Made by a program: the position numbers and the translations under genes. Of a stretch of 64,000 bases of DNA, positions 1 through 10,291 are shown one piece after another; positions within the stretch are counted from its first letter, which is position 1, and each line of letters opens with the position of its first letter. Origin of the DNA: Mikania micrantha. Its lineage: Eukaryota; Streptophyta; Magnoliopsida; Asterales; Asteraceae. The notes below the pieces were generated by a model. The model had not been told where the DNA came from, did no database searches, and saw only the letters and a program-made list of their open reading frames with translations. Where the stretch lies: assembly GCA_009363875.1 (NCBI GenBank), contig CM018690.1:34167445-34231444 (forward strand), in the 5' to 3' direction.

Positions 1-211
1 ATAATAATTAGGGTTGTTCAAAAAACTCGCGGCTCGAGGCTCGCTCGAAGTTAGCTAGAAAAAAACTCGATAAAAACGAGCCGAGCCGAGCCCGAGCCAG
101 GGCAGGCTCGGCTCGAGCTCAGCTCGTGGCTCGGCTCGATTTTTAACATATATATATATATAATTATATACACACACATATGTTATATTACACACAAATA
201 TATTATACATA

Positions 212-241
<30 letters not shown>

Positions 242-244
<3 letters not shown>

Positions 245-1580
245 ATTAGGTTCAAGTAAAAATGGTGAGATTGGTGAGAAGGGTGAGAAGGATTGTGGAT
301 TTGACAAGTGGCATTACTCTAATTTTATTAAAATGATATTTTGGTTATTGTGTTTAATGTTTCAAGTTATTGTGTTTAATGCTTTATGTCATTATGTTTA
401 ATATTTTTATTATTTTGTTTTATTTTTTATATCATATTGTCTTATTTTGTTACTGTATTTTATGTATTAAATAAATTGTTCTTATTTATTTTTTATGTAT
501 TAAAAGTACATAATTGTGTTATTTTACTATTATGTTTATAAAACTTATAATTTTAAAAAACATAAATTGTTTGTATTTTTTGAAATATACATTTCCGTCA
601 TTGTATATATGTTTATGTCATCGTGTAATATACTCATCATTGTGTTTTATCGTCAGAACATTGTGTAATATAATCATCATTGTGTGTTATGTTCATGTCA
701 TTGTATAATATATTCATCATTGTTTTTTATCTTCAGATGATTGTTTAATATAACATAATTGTGTCTTACGTTCTAGTCATTGTGTAATAGTCATTATTTT
801 GTTTTACGTTAAGGTCATTGTGTAATCTACGCGTCATTGTGTTTTACGTTCAGGTAATTGTGTAATATACACATTATGTGTTATGTTCAGGTCATTGTGT
901 AATATATTCATCATTGTTTTTTATCTTCAGATGATTGTGTAATATAACATCATTGTGTCTTATGTTCAGGTCATTGTGTAATAGTCATTATTTTGTTTTA
1001 TGTTAAGGTCATTGTGTAATGTACGCGTCATTGTGTTTTACGTTCAGGTCATTGTGTAATATACACATTATTGTATTAAATGAATTTGTTTTGTTTCATA
1101 ATTATGATTTACATATAAAAAGTGCGTGATTTTGTTGTTTCATCAATATTATTGTTAAAGCTCATGAATTTATAAAAAAATAGTTAGACACTACGACGAC
1201 AAAAAGAAACACTCACAAACAAAAAGACACAATAATAGACAATTAGACACAATGACGCATTACAAATATAATAGGTAGAGGAAAACGTTTTTTTTTTTAA
1301 TTTTTTATATAACAATATTATACTCGTTTTAAAGATAAAAAAATGCTCGTTTTTTTGATGCAATTTTTTAAAAAAAATAATATTGTATATAAAAGTTATG
1401 ACCGTTTAAAAAAATGGGGGGAACATGATAAAAAATCAACAAAAGTGTCTATTACTAAAATACCCTTCCACTAGTTTTTTAATACAACTTTGATCTCAAC
1501 CATTAAATTATATATCTAATGGCCTACAATCCTTCTCACACTTCTCACCAATCTAAGCCTTTTTACTATAACCTCACCCT
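242..1580. mobile_element. Non-autonomous TIR element with minisatellite core
   Basis: Terminal inverted repeats of about 55 bp: the left end (AGGATTAGGTTCAAGTAAAA, then GTGAGA repeats) is mirrored by the right end, which closes with AACCTCACCCT. Abutting 8-bp direct repeats atatttat lie at 234-241 and 1581-1588, which suits hAT or Mutator-type transposition. No transposase reading frame. The interior is mostly a tandem array (595-1075). It sits inside the GCTCG-family MITE. Confidence 0.65.
595..1075 (+). repeat. Minisatellite with higher-order structure
   Basis: About ten degenerate units of roughly 45-50 bp built on GTCATTGTGTAATATA, CATCATTGTGTTTTA and CGTTCAG. Two blocks of about 190 bp (about 690-885 and 895-1070) are closer to each other than neighbouring units are, so the array also grew by duplicating multi-unit blocks. 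Small ORFs here are by-products of the repeat. Confidence 0.75.
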
Positions 1581-1602
1581 ATATTTATATATATTAGCTA
1601 GC

Positions 1603-1630
1603 CTAGAAACCCATGTATTACATGGGTTGA
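1603..1630 (-). other. Possible Helitron 3' terminus (minus strand)
   Basis: On the minus strand a hairpin with ACCCATG/CATGGGT arms is followed within a few bases by TTCTAG, resembling a Helitron 3' end (hairpin then CTRR). The flanking base is not the expected one and no 5' TC end was found, so this is weak. Confidence 0.25.
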
Positions 1631-2010
1631 ATAAAATATAACATGTTATAAACAATGATTGGTATAGAGATTTATATATTACATTTATTAATTGTTGGTT
1701 AAATAAGAAATATTAATATTTAAAAACTATAAATATTTAATAATTTTAAAAATATATAAACATATAAGATATAATTTAAATTTTATTATATTTTATTAAT
1801 TAATAGTAAATTAGTAAGTTTTTTATAATAAGATTTATAATTAGTAATATTTAATCATATAATTTAATGAATAAAAATTATTAATATTTTATGAGAGAGA
1901 GGCGGAAATTTTTTTTACATTTAATTAGGAGATAACATGTGTCTCCTAAAAATACTCTTTTATTAGAGTAGTTAGATATCTTATACATAAATTTATATAA
2001 ATATATATAT

Positions 2011-2607
2011 AGGGGTCGGTTATTGTACAAAGGAAATTAACGTGAGAACCGTAGGAAGCCACCAGAATAAGCCACATGTAATCTGGGTAAAGGGTATAAT
2101 GGTTCGTGTAAAATCATGGACCACGTTATATATAATCACGGACCATCGTTTAACAAGCATAATCACGGACCAGTGCGTTATATCAAATCACGGACCGTCA
2201 TTTAATACATATAATCTAGGACAAAATGGATAATTACGGACCAACAATTACGTACCAAAGCATAAAAATCACGGACCACGTAAATTTTTTTTTTAATAAA
2301 CTATAACAATATTATACTCAAATTAAAAATAATAAAATTTTCGATTTTATGGTGCAATTTTTTTAAAAAAATAATTAAACGTTTAAAAGTTATTTGATTT
2401 ACAAGAAGATGGTGGAACTTGATTTACCAACAAAAAAAGTCAACAAATGCAAGCAATTCCTTTTTTGCCCTTTTATCTTTAATTAACGGAAGTTTTAAAC
2501 AAAAAGTGGGGACCACTAGATCTTAACCATTAATTTATTTGATCAAAGGTCCACAATCCTTTCTGTCCTTCTCACGTTAAATATCATTTGTATTGGATCC
2601 GCCTCCT
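2011..2607. mobile_element. Second TIR element of the 242-1580 type
   Basis: The left end AGGGGTCGGTTATTGTACAA is mirrored by the right end closing GGATCCGCCTCCT. Both ends carry a subterminal GTGAGAA/TTCTCAC block like the element at 242-1580. The right half (about 2290-2600) also resembles 1290-1580, including the motif TGCAATTTTTTTAAAAAA and a run ending CCACAATCC. The interior (about 2095-2280) repeats an AATCACGGACCA motif. Flanks are (AT)n, so the target duplication cannot be judged. Non-coding. Confidence 0.55.
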
Positions 2608-2648
2608 ATATATATATATATATGTAGGAAATAGATAATTTGAAAACC

Positions 2649-3708
2649 ACTAGGTTTTTTTTATTTTTTTTCGGATGTTCGTATTTACACCAATGTAACA
2701 AGTATAAAAATAACAAATTATTTGTAACGAGTTGTAACGAATTTGGGTTTACATTGTTGTATAATAAATAGGGTTTACGTTTAAGAGTGTAAACGAGCCA
2801 AGCCGATCCCGAGCTAGTTAATTACGTTATATTCTTGACTAGGTTTTTTTTATTTTTTCCGGATGCTCCAAAATTCGTTATATCTACAAGATTGTAAATA
2901 CATTTTAATAATATAAAAAAGTTATATCTACAAGATTGTAAATACATTTTAATACTTTAAAAAAATAGTATAACATTTTGTTAATAAAAAACAAAATTCG
3001 TTATATCTACTAGATTGAAAATACGTTTTAATACTTTAAAAAAATTATATCTACAAGATTGTAAAGACATTTTAATACTTTAAAAAAAATAATATAACAT
3101 TTTGTTGATAAAAACCAAAATTCGTTATATATACAAGATTGTAAATACGTTTTAATACTTTAAAAAAATTATATCTACAAGACTGTAAATATATTTTTAT
3201 ACTTTGAAAAAATACTATAACATTTTGTTGATAAAAACCAAAATTCGTTATATCTACAAAATTGTAAATACATTTTAATACTTTAAAAAAATACTATAAC
3301 ATTTTGTTGATAAAAACCAAAATTCGTTATATCTACTAGATTGTAATACGTTTTAATACTTAAAAAAAATACTATAACATTTTGTTGATAAAACCAAAAT
3401 TCGTTATATCTACAAGATTGTAAATACATTTTAGTACTTTAAAAACCAAAATTCGTTACAAAATCAAGAATATAACGTAATTAACGAGCATCCGGAAAAA
3501 ATAAAAAACCTAGTCAGAAATATAACGTAATTAACGAGTTCAGGATCGGCTTGGCTCGTTTACACTCTTAAACTTAACCCATATTTATTATACAACAATG
3601 CATGTAAACCCAAATTCGTTACAACAAGTTAAAAATAATTTGTTAGTTTTATACTTGTTACATTGGTGTAAATACGAACATCTGGAAAAAAAAACCTAGT
3701 CAAGACTA
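2649..3708. mobile_element. Foldback element: about 210-bp inverted arms around a tandem core
   Basis: The left arm (about 2649-2872: CTAGGTTTTTTTTATTTT, CGGATGTTCGTATTTACACC, GTAACGAATTTGGGTTTACA, GTGTAAACGAGCCAAGCC) returns inverted in the right arm (about 3463-3708). Together the arms could form a near-complete hairpin. Between them is a tandem array. No coding capacity. The arrangement matches foldback transposons. Confidence 0.65.
2873..3455 (+). repeat. Tandem array in the foldback core
   Basis: Nine units start with TTATATCTACAAGATTGTAAA. Units come in two lengths: about 45 bp, and about 78 bp when followed by a spacer ATAACATTTTGTTGATAAAA. Short and long forms partly alternate. Confidence 0.8.
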
Positions 3709-4724
3709 TAACGGAATTAAAGAGAAAAAAAAGACGAGTAAAATGGTGCAATTTTTATAAAAAAATATTATGGTATAAAAAGTTATGGATGTATAAAAAA
3801 GATGGGGTAAAATATTTAATATAGCAAATTATATTAATACCCTTATTCCCTTTTCTTTCAAATCAATTACATTATTATATTATAGTTTAATATCAACCAT
3901 TAGATAAACATCTTGTAATTTGATCATTAAATATGGTAAAGTTAATGTGTTATTGCTCTATCCTAAGGTTAACATTAGAACCCTTCCCTATGTATGTATG
4001 TGTATATAAACACACACACATATAATATACACACACACATATATATATTAAATTTTATATATAATTATATATATATATATATATATAATTTTATATATTA
4101 GATTTTATATATATTATATATGTATGTATGTAAAGTGGAGGAGGAGGTAAAAAAAAAAGAAAAAAAACCGAGCTGGCTCGTGGCTTGAGTTTCTTTACGA
4201 GCTCAAGCTCGAGCTTGATTTTTTGGCTCGAAAAAATTTCCGAGCTGGCTCGTCTCGGCTCGATTAGTGCTAATAACAACAATAATAATAATTTTAATTT
4301 TATGCGGGTTGGAGGTCATAATAAAAAAAATAATTTGGATGAATATATATGCTTTTCACAAGTGTAACTATATGCTTAATACGGATGCCTTCAAAACCAT
4401 AGGTTGCATATGCAATTCCTCTCCACAAATTATATATTTTATATTTCCTTTTTTGTTCTTAATTATTAGGAATAACTAAATAGTACTATAAAAGTAATTG
4501 AATAATAACAATTAAACAACGTTTAATATGCCAGTGCATGTTCACATTTTTACGCTAAATTTTGTGAATACAGCGACCTTTTTTTTGTTTTTGATTTACA
4601 ATTTTGAACTTCACTCGCTTATGTCTGCGTTCGTACTTTTTGGGATTTTTGTATGCTTTTGCGATAATTTGTTTTAATTGTTTCGAGACAAATAGACACT
4701 CATTGCGTCAGATATTAGTATATA

Positions 4725-5149
4725 GGGGAAGGTTCCCCTAAAAAGTCTATTTTACCTAAGAAGGCTAAGAAGGATTTTCAAAAACACGAAATCCGACCCA
4801 AATAAACTCCGATTGAATTCATTTTTACATCATTGGAACCGTCTTGTTGAACACTAAAACACAAACATTAAATTGTAAACAATAAACCCAAATATTAAAA
4901 CCAAAACTTTAAAAACAAACCATAAAGCTAAAGATAAAACCTAAAAAGCCAAAACCAAGCCCTAAAATCTAAACTTTAAAAGTTGTTATTAAAACTAAAA
5001 CTTAAAAGCTAATATTGTAGGGTTCGATGAGACGATTCCAACGCCATCGAAATGAGTTCAATCGGAGTTCGTTTAGGTTGGTTTTCGAGGTTTTAAAAAT
5101 CCTTTTTAGCCTTCTTAGGCAAAATGGACTTTTTATTTGATCTTTCCCC
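4725..5149. mobile_element. Mutator-type MITE with about 125-bp TIRs
   Basis: The ends GGGGAAGGTTC and GATCTTTCCCC are inverted copies, and the match continues for about 125 bp, including the CCTAAGAAGGCTAAGAAGGA and AACTCCGATTGAA blocks. Ten-base direct repeats ttagtatata abut both ends (4715-4724 and 5150-5159). Long TIRs plus a 9-11 bp duplication is the MULE signature. 425 bp, no ORF. Confidence 0.85.
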
Positions 5150-5159
5150 TTAGTATATA

Positions 5160-6313
5160 TACATTTAGAAGTCGAAGAAAATAGTAAAGAGTTAGTTTTT
5201 TCGATTTTGGCAACTATAATTAATTTTCAAAGTTTTATTTTAGAGTTTCTCTTATGATTTGTTTTATGATTTTTAACAATACATGCTTAAGTTTGGGTTC
5301 GTATACCTTGAAGTAACGTTTGATTTACTATTTTTTGACAGATTGAAAATCATTACAACCCTTTTTTTGCAGAGCATGTACGCTTATGACTGAGTGACAA
5401 AAGTTGTGACATGTTTTTATATTTGTGTTTTAATAGACAGGATGTTGTCTGTATTCTAATATTTGGAATCATAATGAAATACCCGCCGTAACTCGCGGGA
5501 AGTCCATTACTTGAGTTACAGAAGGGAAGTGCATTCGAATTTTGAAATGAATTTCAAATGGGTAGTGAATTCGAATCAAACCATTCAAATCTACTTAAAA
5601 TGCAAATCGGCTTTAAATTCAGGTTTAAAGATTTTAAATTCTAATAATTCAATAGAATTATAGAATAGAGCCTAGTATGTACAAAATCAATTTTGGGCCA
5701 ACCAGATCGATTCAAAATGGTTTGTATCATATAGAACAACCAAAACATGCCCAATTAAACCAAATAAGAAACTAATTTTATAAAAAAAAACAGATTGATT
5801 TTGAAACTAGGTTTTAAGTTGAATTGGATATTTATAACAAGTTTCAACAAAAATATTTCAAATCGACATCTTTGATTGATTTCATACAAGGTTCACCTTG
5901 CACTCATATTTATTCATAAAGTTTCAATTGTACCAATCAATCTATTAATGAAAATATGTGTTTTTCTTTGAATCAATTCGTTTTTTGGGTTCTGGAAGAA
6001 CATCAGCAGCTTCACATTCGTCATATATTAACTTTTAAGAAAATCTTAAATTTTGTCAAATAATTTGGTTGTCGGTAGAAACTAAATTTTAAAATCATGC
6101 AAAGGTACCCAATGCTTACACTTATGGTATAAAGTGATCTTCAAATATAAATTTATTTTAATTAAAATTAATTTTTTCCCTTGAACATCAAATCTATCTT
6201 AGTTTTACTGTTAAACTATTTTATACTATACTAACTTTTGCTATGGTTTGAATACATGAGTTTTTTTTTATCTGAGAACCAAAGTCTTTGTAAAATAAAC
6301 TCTTGATATTCGA
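5160..6313. other. Intergenic, no gene recognised
   Basis: AT-rich DNA without a convincing reading frame. One palindromic patch near 5483-5500 (CCCGCCGTAACTCGCGGG) resembles a terminal hairpin of a Helitron, but no CTRR end follows. Confidence 0.6.
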
Positions 6314-6320
6314 AAGTTAA

Positions 6321-6600
6321 CAGAGTAAACTACCAAAATGGCTCATGTGTTTTGCTATTATTTTACTCTTGATCTATAGGTTTCGTCAATTACTCATATG
6401 GTCCCAAACTTTAAACATTTATAATATATATAGTTCTTATGTGAGAGTAATTTGGTTAATTATATGAGGGTATTTTGGTGACCTAAGGACTAAAAGTGTT
6501 ACAAATGTATACAGTTTGTGATCATATGAGTAATTTATGAAACATGAGGACCGAAAACGAAATACTAGTAAACTATATGGACCATATCAATGATTTACTC
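6321..6600. mobile_element. MITE with GAGTAAA termini
   Basis: CAGAGTAAACTACCAAAATGG at the left is mirrored by the right end closing AATGATTTACTC, and complementarity extends about 100 bp inward (TTACTCATATGGTCC and ATCATATGAGTAA). The direct repeat aagttaa flanks it (6314-6320 and 6601-6607). Superfamily unclear. Confidence 0.65.
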
Positions 6601-6607
6601 AAGTTAA

Positions 6608-7278
6608 TATTTGCCATTTAAAAATCCGTTGACATAAGGCAAAAAAAAAGCTCCATTTTTTTTGATTTGGCGCTTATTCCAAAACATCTCACTATTCTAT
6701 GTATACAAATGCTTGAGAGTTGAGACTAAGACTATGTAATTTGGGAGTGACCCGGGTGTGATATGGCTCGGTCACACTTCCATGATGCCGGCACCATTAC
6801 ACTTGGGTGTGACCATGGGCGTGATGGTGGTGAGCGCGAGGGCGGTCACGGGAGCACATATATATACTCATACACACACATATATAAACACATACAGGTA
6901 ATGATTAAAGTGGAGTGATGAGAGGGTGATGATAACACATGTGATGCTTACGTGGAGTGATGAAGGGTGATGATGTTAGTTGTTTACGTGTCGCCTATGT
7001 GACGTGATGGAGACTTGATGAGTACGCATAGCCTAAGATTAAAAATTCAAAACCCGTTCAATATTAATATTACGACACCTAAATGTCGTGTTTGATATGA
7101 GTTTACAAGCATTACAGTCTTTTACACCTAACATTGATGAAAAGTCAATAGTTTGTCACTTTTAAATATTATCTTAATTCATTTTCCACGTTATTGACTA
7201 TTTATTAAATTATAAATATATATTTAGCCAATATAAATATATATAGATACATATTTAAAATATCTCAGAGGGTGTGTA
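6608..7278. other. Intergenic with a GC-rich repetitive patch
   Basis: No gene seen. About 6735-7020 is GC-rich compared with its surroundings and repeats GGGTGTGA and GTGGAGTGATGA motifs, probably a transposon remnant. Confidence 0.5.
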
Positions 7279-7298
7279 GATATGCGATTTAGATTCAT

Positions 7299-7511
7299 TT
7301 TTTTATGAACGGCCAATTTTTGGATCATTGAAGGGTCACTAGAGTATCATCGCATCACCAGCATTACCACGCGATCATATCCACCATCAAGTCACTAGTT
7401 CTGTGGGAAACTCACTACTTTAAGAAATCTCCTTGTGGGATTTGAACCTATTATCATTTGGTTCCTGAGTCTTATTCCACCACGAAAATACCGCTAGACT
7501 TTCATGCCTTT
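7299..7511 (-). mobile_element. tRNA-derived SINE (minus strand)
   Basis: A perfect 20-bp target duplication starting GATATGCGATTTAG lies at 7279-7298 and 7512-7531. On the minus strand the head has a Pol III A-box-like GTCTAGCGGTATTTT and a B-box-like AGGTTCAAATCCC. The T-rich left end is the A-rich tail in minus orientation. Confidence 0.85.
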
Positions 7512-7719
7512 GATATGCGATTTAGATTCATAATTGTATGCATATTAGGTTTCTTCAAAAGGAAGCTAAGTGGTTGTGAAGATTGATGATGGATACCGCT
7601 AAAGGTTAAATACTTTGAACAATATCTAAGAACTAATCTAGAGTAAGTGTTCATGGTTTAGTTTTGATGTTTTTTTTATGTCAAACCGTAAGCAAATTCG
7701 TTAGTAATGGTTTTTTATT

Positions 7720-7987
7720 TATTTTTGAACAGCAACAACCTAGCGTAATGTCGTGGCATATGTACCATTCCAGCAGGTCTCGGAAGACCCCTTCCTCAAG
7801 GGAGCGATAACTCGTTTTACCGGGGCCACCCTTGGGAGAGCTACACCTGATGCACAGAAACCAGCTTATTTGTCGTAAAAACTGCACCTCTCATCGGTTC
7901 AGAACCCGAGATTAAACTCAAGATTTCTTACCTCACCTGATATTCATCAAAGTGCTTCAAGTGGAAATGGAACTCATGACCTCCACC
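7720..7987 (-). mobile_element. Short retroposon / SINE-like insertion (minus strand)
   Basis: Flanked by an 18-bp duplication with one mismatch (tagtaatggttttttatt at 7702-7719, tagtaacggttttttatt at 7988-8005). The minus-strand head contains GGTCATGAGTTCC, a possible B box, and the plus-strand left end is T-rich. The overlapping minus-strand ORF has no recognisable domain. Confidence 0.65.
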
Positions 7988-8304
7988 TAGTAACGGTTTT
8001 TTATTATAAAAAGAAAACCAAATCAAACCATACCCCTCAATATTAAAACCGAGTCATCAATAACCGCTTGGAAACGGTCTTCGAAAAAGCAATTACTAAT
8101 CAGATCAACTGTTAAATCTTTACCGTTTGAAATAAGCAACAAAAGGTGTTAGGATTGCGATAAAACTGTGAAAGTGAACACGAGGAAGTGAGAAACAGAG
8201 TCTTAGACCATTTCAGTCACTAGTGACAGGAACATATTAGCAAAACGAGAGCACAAATTATAACTTATGATAGAGGCCACACATCAATTAAAAATAGAAG
8301 GGAG

Positions 8305-9242
8305 GAGTGACGGAGCTTGACTAAACTAGAAGGGGGGGCGAAATCTTACGGGATCAAAAATTTTTTTTGCAATCGACCGGTATGTCTCGGTTAGTTGGGT
8401 TAAATGTTCGGATCTGTGATTCGGGTCAAGTCGGGTCAAACAAATAAAAAATAAAATGTCTAATAATTATCATTATCAGGGGCCGGCTTAACCAATTTGA
8501 AGGCCCTAGGCGACATAAAATCCGGGGCCCTTCATCCCTTCGAAAACTTACATTCTTTTCATACGTCTCTTTGATTCATTCGTTCGTGGTCCGGTTTTTG
8601 CGGTTTGAGCTTTCTAGGTTTCGGCTTTCTAGTTTTGGGCTTTTTGAGCCCGTTAAAAATTAAGATCGAATCAAACCTAACCGTTTTACGGTTTGAGATG
8701 GACTAATTACATTGTAATCTCAAATATAATTTTTACGGTTTGAGACGGACTAACCATTTTACGGTTTGAGACAGACTAATTACATTGTAATCCCATATAT
8801 AATTTTTTATTGAATAACACCTATATTATCAACCCTTAAATGCATATATAAATAATACACACGAGTCAATTGTTTTCACTTTTCTCATGATATATTGACG
8901 ATTTTTTTACGTTTATCTTGATTTATAGCATCACCTTCTGCTTCAATAACCTTTTTTTGAAAAACTAGTCAATTATTTTCACATTTCCCATGATATATTG
9001 ATTCAAACTAAACTCTAAATGTCTAAACAAACAAAATGAGAGGGAGATTAATGGGGTAAAAAAATGAGAGAGATGAAAAGAGTATTTTTTTAAATGTGGT
9101 TGGTTAATTTTTTTTAGAGAGGGCGAAACCAGTATTTTTAAAAAAATTTTGGCTTATGGTCCCAAAATTAGCACTACTGATGAAAAAAGAGGGGGGGGGA
9201 GGGGCGGTCGCCCCCTCCGGTCCCTTCAATGCTTCGTCCCTG
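8305..9242. mobile_element. hAT (Tip100-like) non-autonomous element
   Basis: Starts GAGTGACGGAGCTTGAC, near the common hAT start CAGTGGCGGAGC, and ends with its inverse ATGCTTCGTCCCTG. Subterminal G-runs (GGGGGGGCGAAA and GGGCGGTCGCCCCC) pair across the element. The 8-bp duplication gaagggag is exact (8297-8304 and 9243-9250). A second hAT-type start (CAGGGGCCGGCTTAACC, about 8477) lies inside, without a matched end. Compare 53185-54442. Confidence 0.85.
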
Positions 9243-9250
9243 GAAGGGAG

Positions 9251-9400
9251 ATCCACACACATTATAAATTTATAACGTATGAACTATGATTATAGGCAAA
9301 TCAAACTGCTTACTACGATTCGTAAATTTTCAAACCGACCGATCGAAAATAAAACAAGAAAACCGGTTATAAAACCAAATCGATAACCTATTTATGAGGT
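9251..9400. other. Short AT-rich spacer
   Basis: Nothing recognised between the hAT element and the next TIR element. Confidence 0.5.
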
Positions 9401-10086
9401 TTTAAATAGGGTTATGCTAAATATACCCCCTTTTGTAACTTTTTTACTTGTTATACACCCTCCTTAAGTTTTTTACATATACACAAGTAAACCTTATGTT
9501 TTTAATTGTTAACTAAAAAGATCCATAAGGATTTAAAATTAAAACAACTACAAACATCACGAAATCATTATCATCATCATCATCATCATCATTATCAATT
9601 CATCGTTTAAAAATCAAATCAATACGAAATATAAGCCTAAATAACCATAGTCGAACGAAAACTCAAACTCTATTAAAACGAGTATAAAACTCAAAATTAA
9701 TTGAACCCAAACATTCCTTAAACCTCTGCGAAACTATCTGCGTAAACCATCTGCGTAAACCAAAGCTATTCACAAACTTAAACAAATCAAGAAAAATGCC
9801 TGTAAGAGCTCAACGGTTCGACTTCGGTTCCTCAAGCAACGAACACGAATTAGTTAGCTAAGATAGGTGTTTCATACACCATTACACTCGTTTTTGTTCG
9901 AGGAATTAAAGCCCCATGTTTGTAACAACGATCAAGCCTCAGTTCAATCGAATTTGAGCAAAGATGAATTAGGGTTCATACGATTAAATCTGATTTTTGA
10001 TGAATTTATATTTTATATTTTGTAAAGGGGGGAGGAGATATGACAAGTAAGAAGGGGATATGTTCAGTAGAATTTAAAATGAAAAT

Positions 10087-10279
10087 TATTGAAATTGATT
10101 ATTTTTCTCCATGATTGTCTCTCCTATTTTTGTCTACGTATTTTATTTCTTTGTTAGTTTTTTTATTGATAGAAATGATTCGGAGAAATCTTCTCCTTTC
10201 GTTGTAGTTTCTTGGCTATATAAGCCTTGCATTTCTTTGTAATAAAGAATGAATATATGCTTCTGTTTACCAATTTATA
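10087..10279 (+). repeat. 5' LTR of the copia element
   Basis: About 193 bp from TATTGAAATTG to just before the primer-binding site at 10280. It contains GGCTATATAAG near 10213 (TATA-like) and AATAAAGAATG near 10240 (poly(A)-signal-like). The first base pair is TA rather than TG in both LTRs. Confidence 0.8.
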
Positions 10280-10291
10280 TGGCATCAGAGC
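10280..10291 (+). promoter_or_regulatory. Primer-binding site
   Basis: TGGCATCAGAGC directly follows the 5' LTR. It differs by one base from TGGTATCAGAGC, the usual plant copia PBS complementary to the 3' end of initiator methionine tRNA. Confidence 0.8.

Larger units (their letters stand above)
2625..3986. mobile_element. Third, degraded member of the same TIR family, hosting a foldback element
   Basis: The stretch 3709-3986 repeats the characteristic right half of the two preceding elements (TGGTGCAATTTTTATAAAAA, a run of ACCCTTATTCCC type, then AACCATTAGAT). It ends near ACCCTTCCCTA. A plausible left end TAGGAAATAGATAATTTG is at about 2625, before the foldback inserted. Ends are approximate. 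Confidence 0.4.
9..4272. mobile_element. hAT-like MITE of the GCTCG-rich family, split by later insertions
   Basis: The left end begins TAGGGTTGTTCAAAA and runs into dense GGCTCG/CGAGCC repeats (about 9-145), then AT microsatellite. The matching right half, also full of GAGCTGGCTCG motifs, is at about 4137-4272. The same family is seen better preserved at 45005-48566, which shows how the halves belong together. The middle (about 242-3990) is occupied by younger elements. A flanking 8-bp duplication (ataataat at 1-8 against ataacaac after 4272) is only 6/8, so the exact ends are uncertain. Non-autonomous; no transposase seen. Confidence 0.55.
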
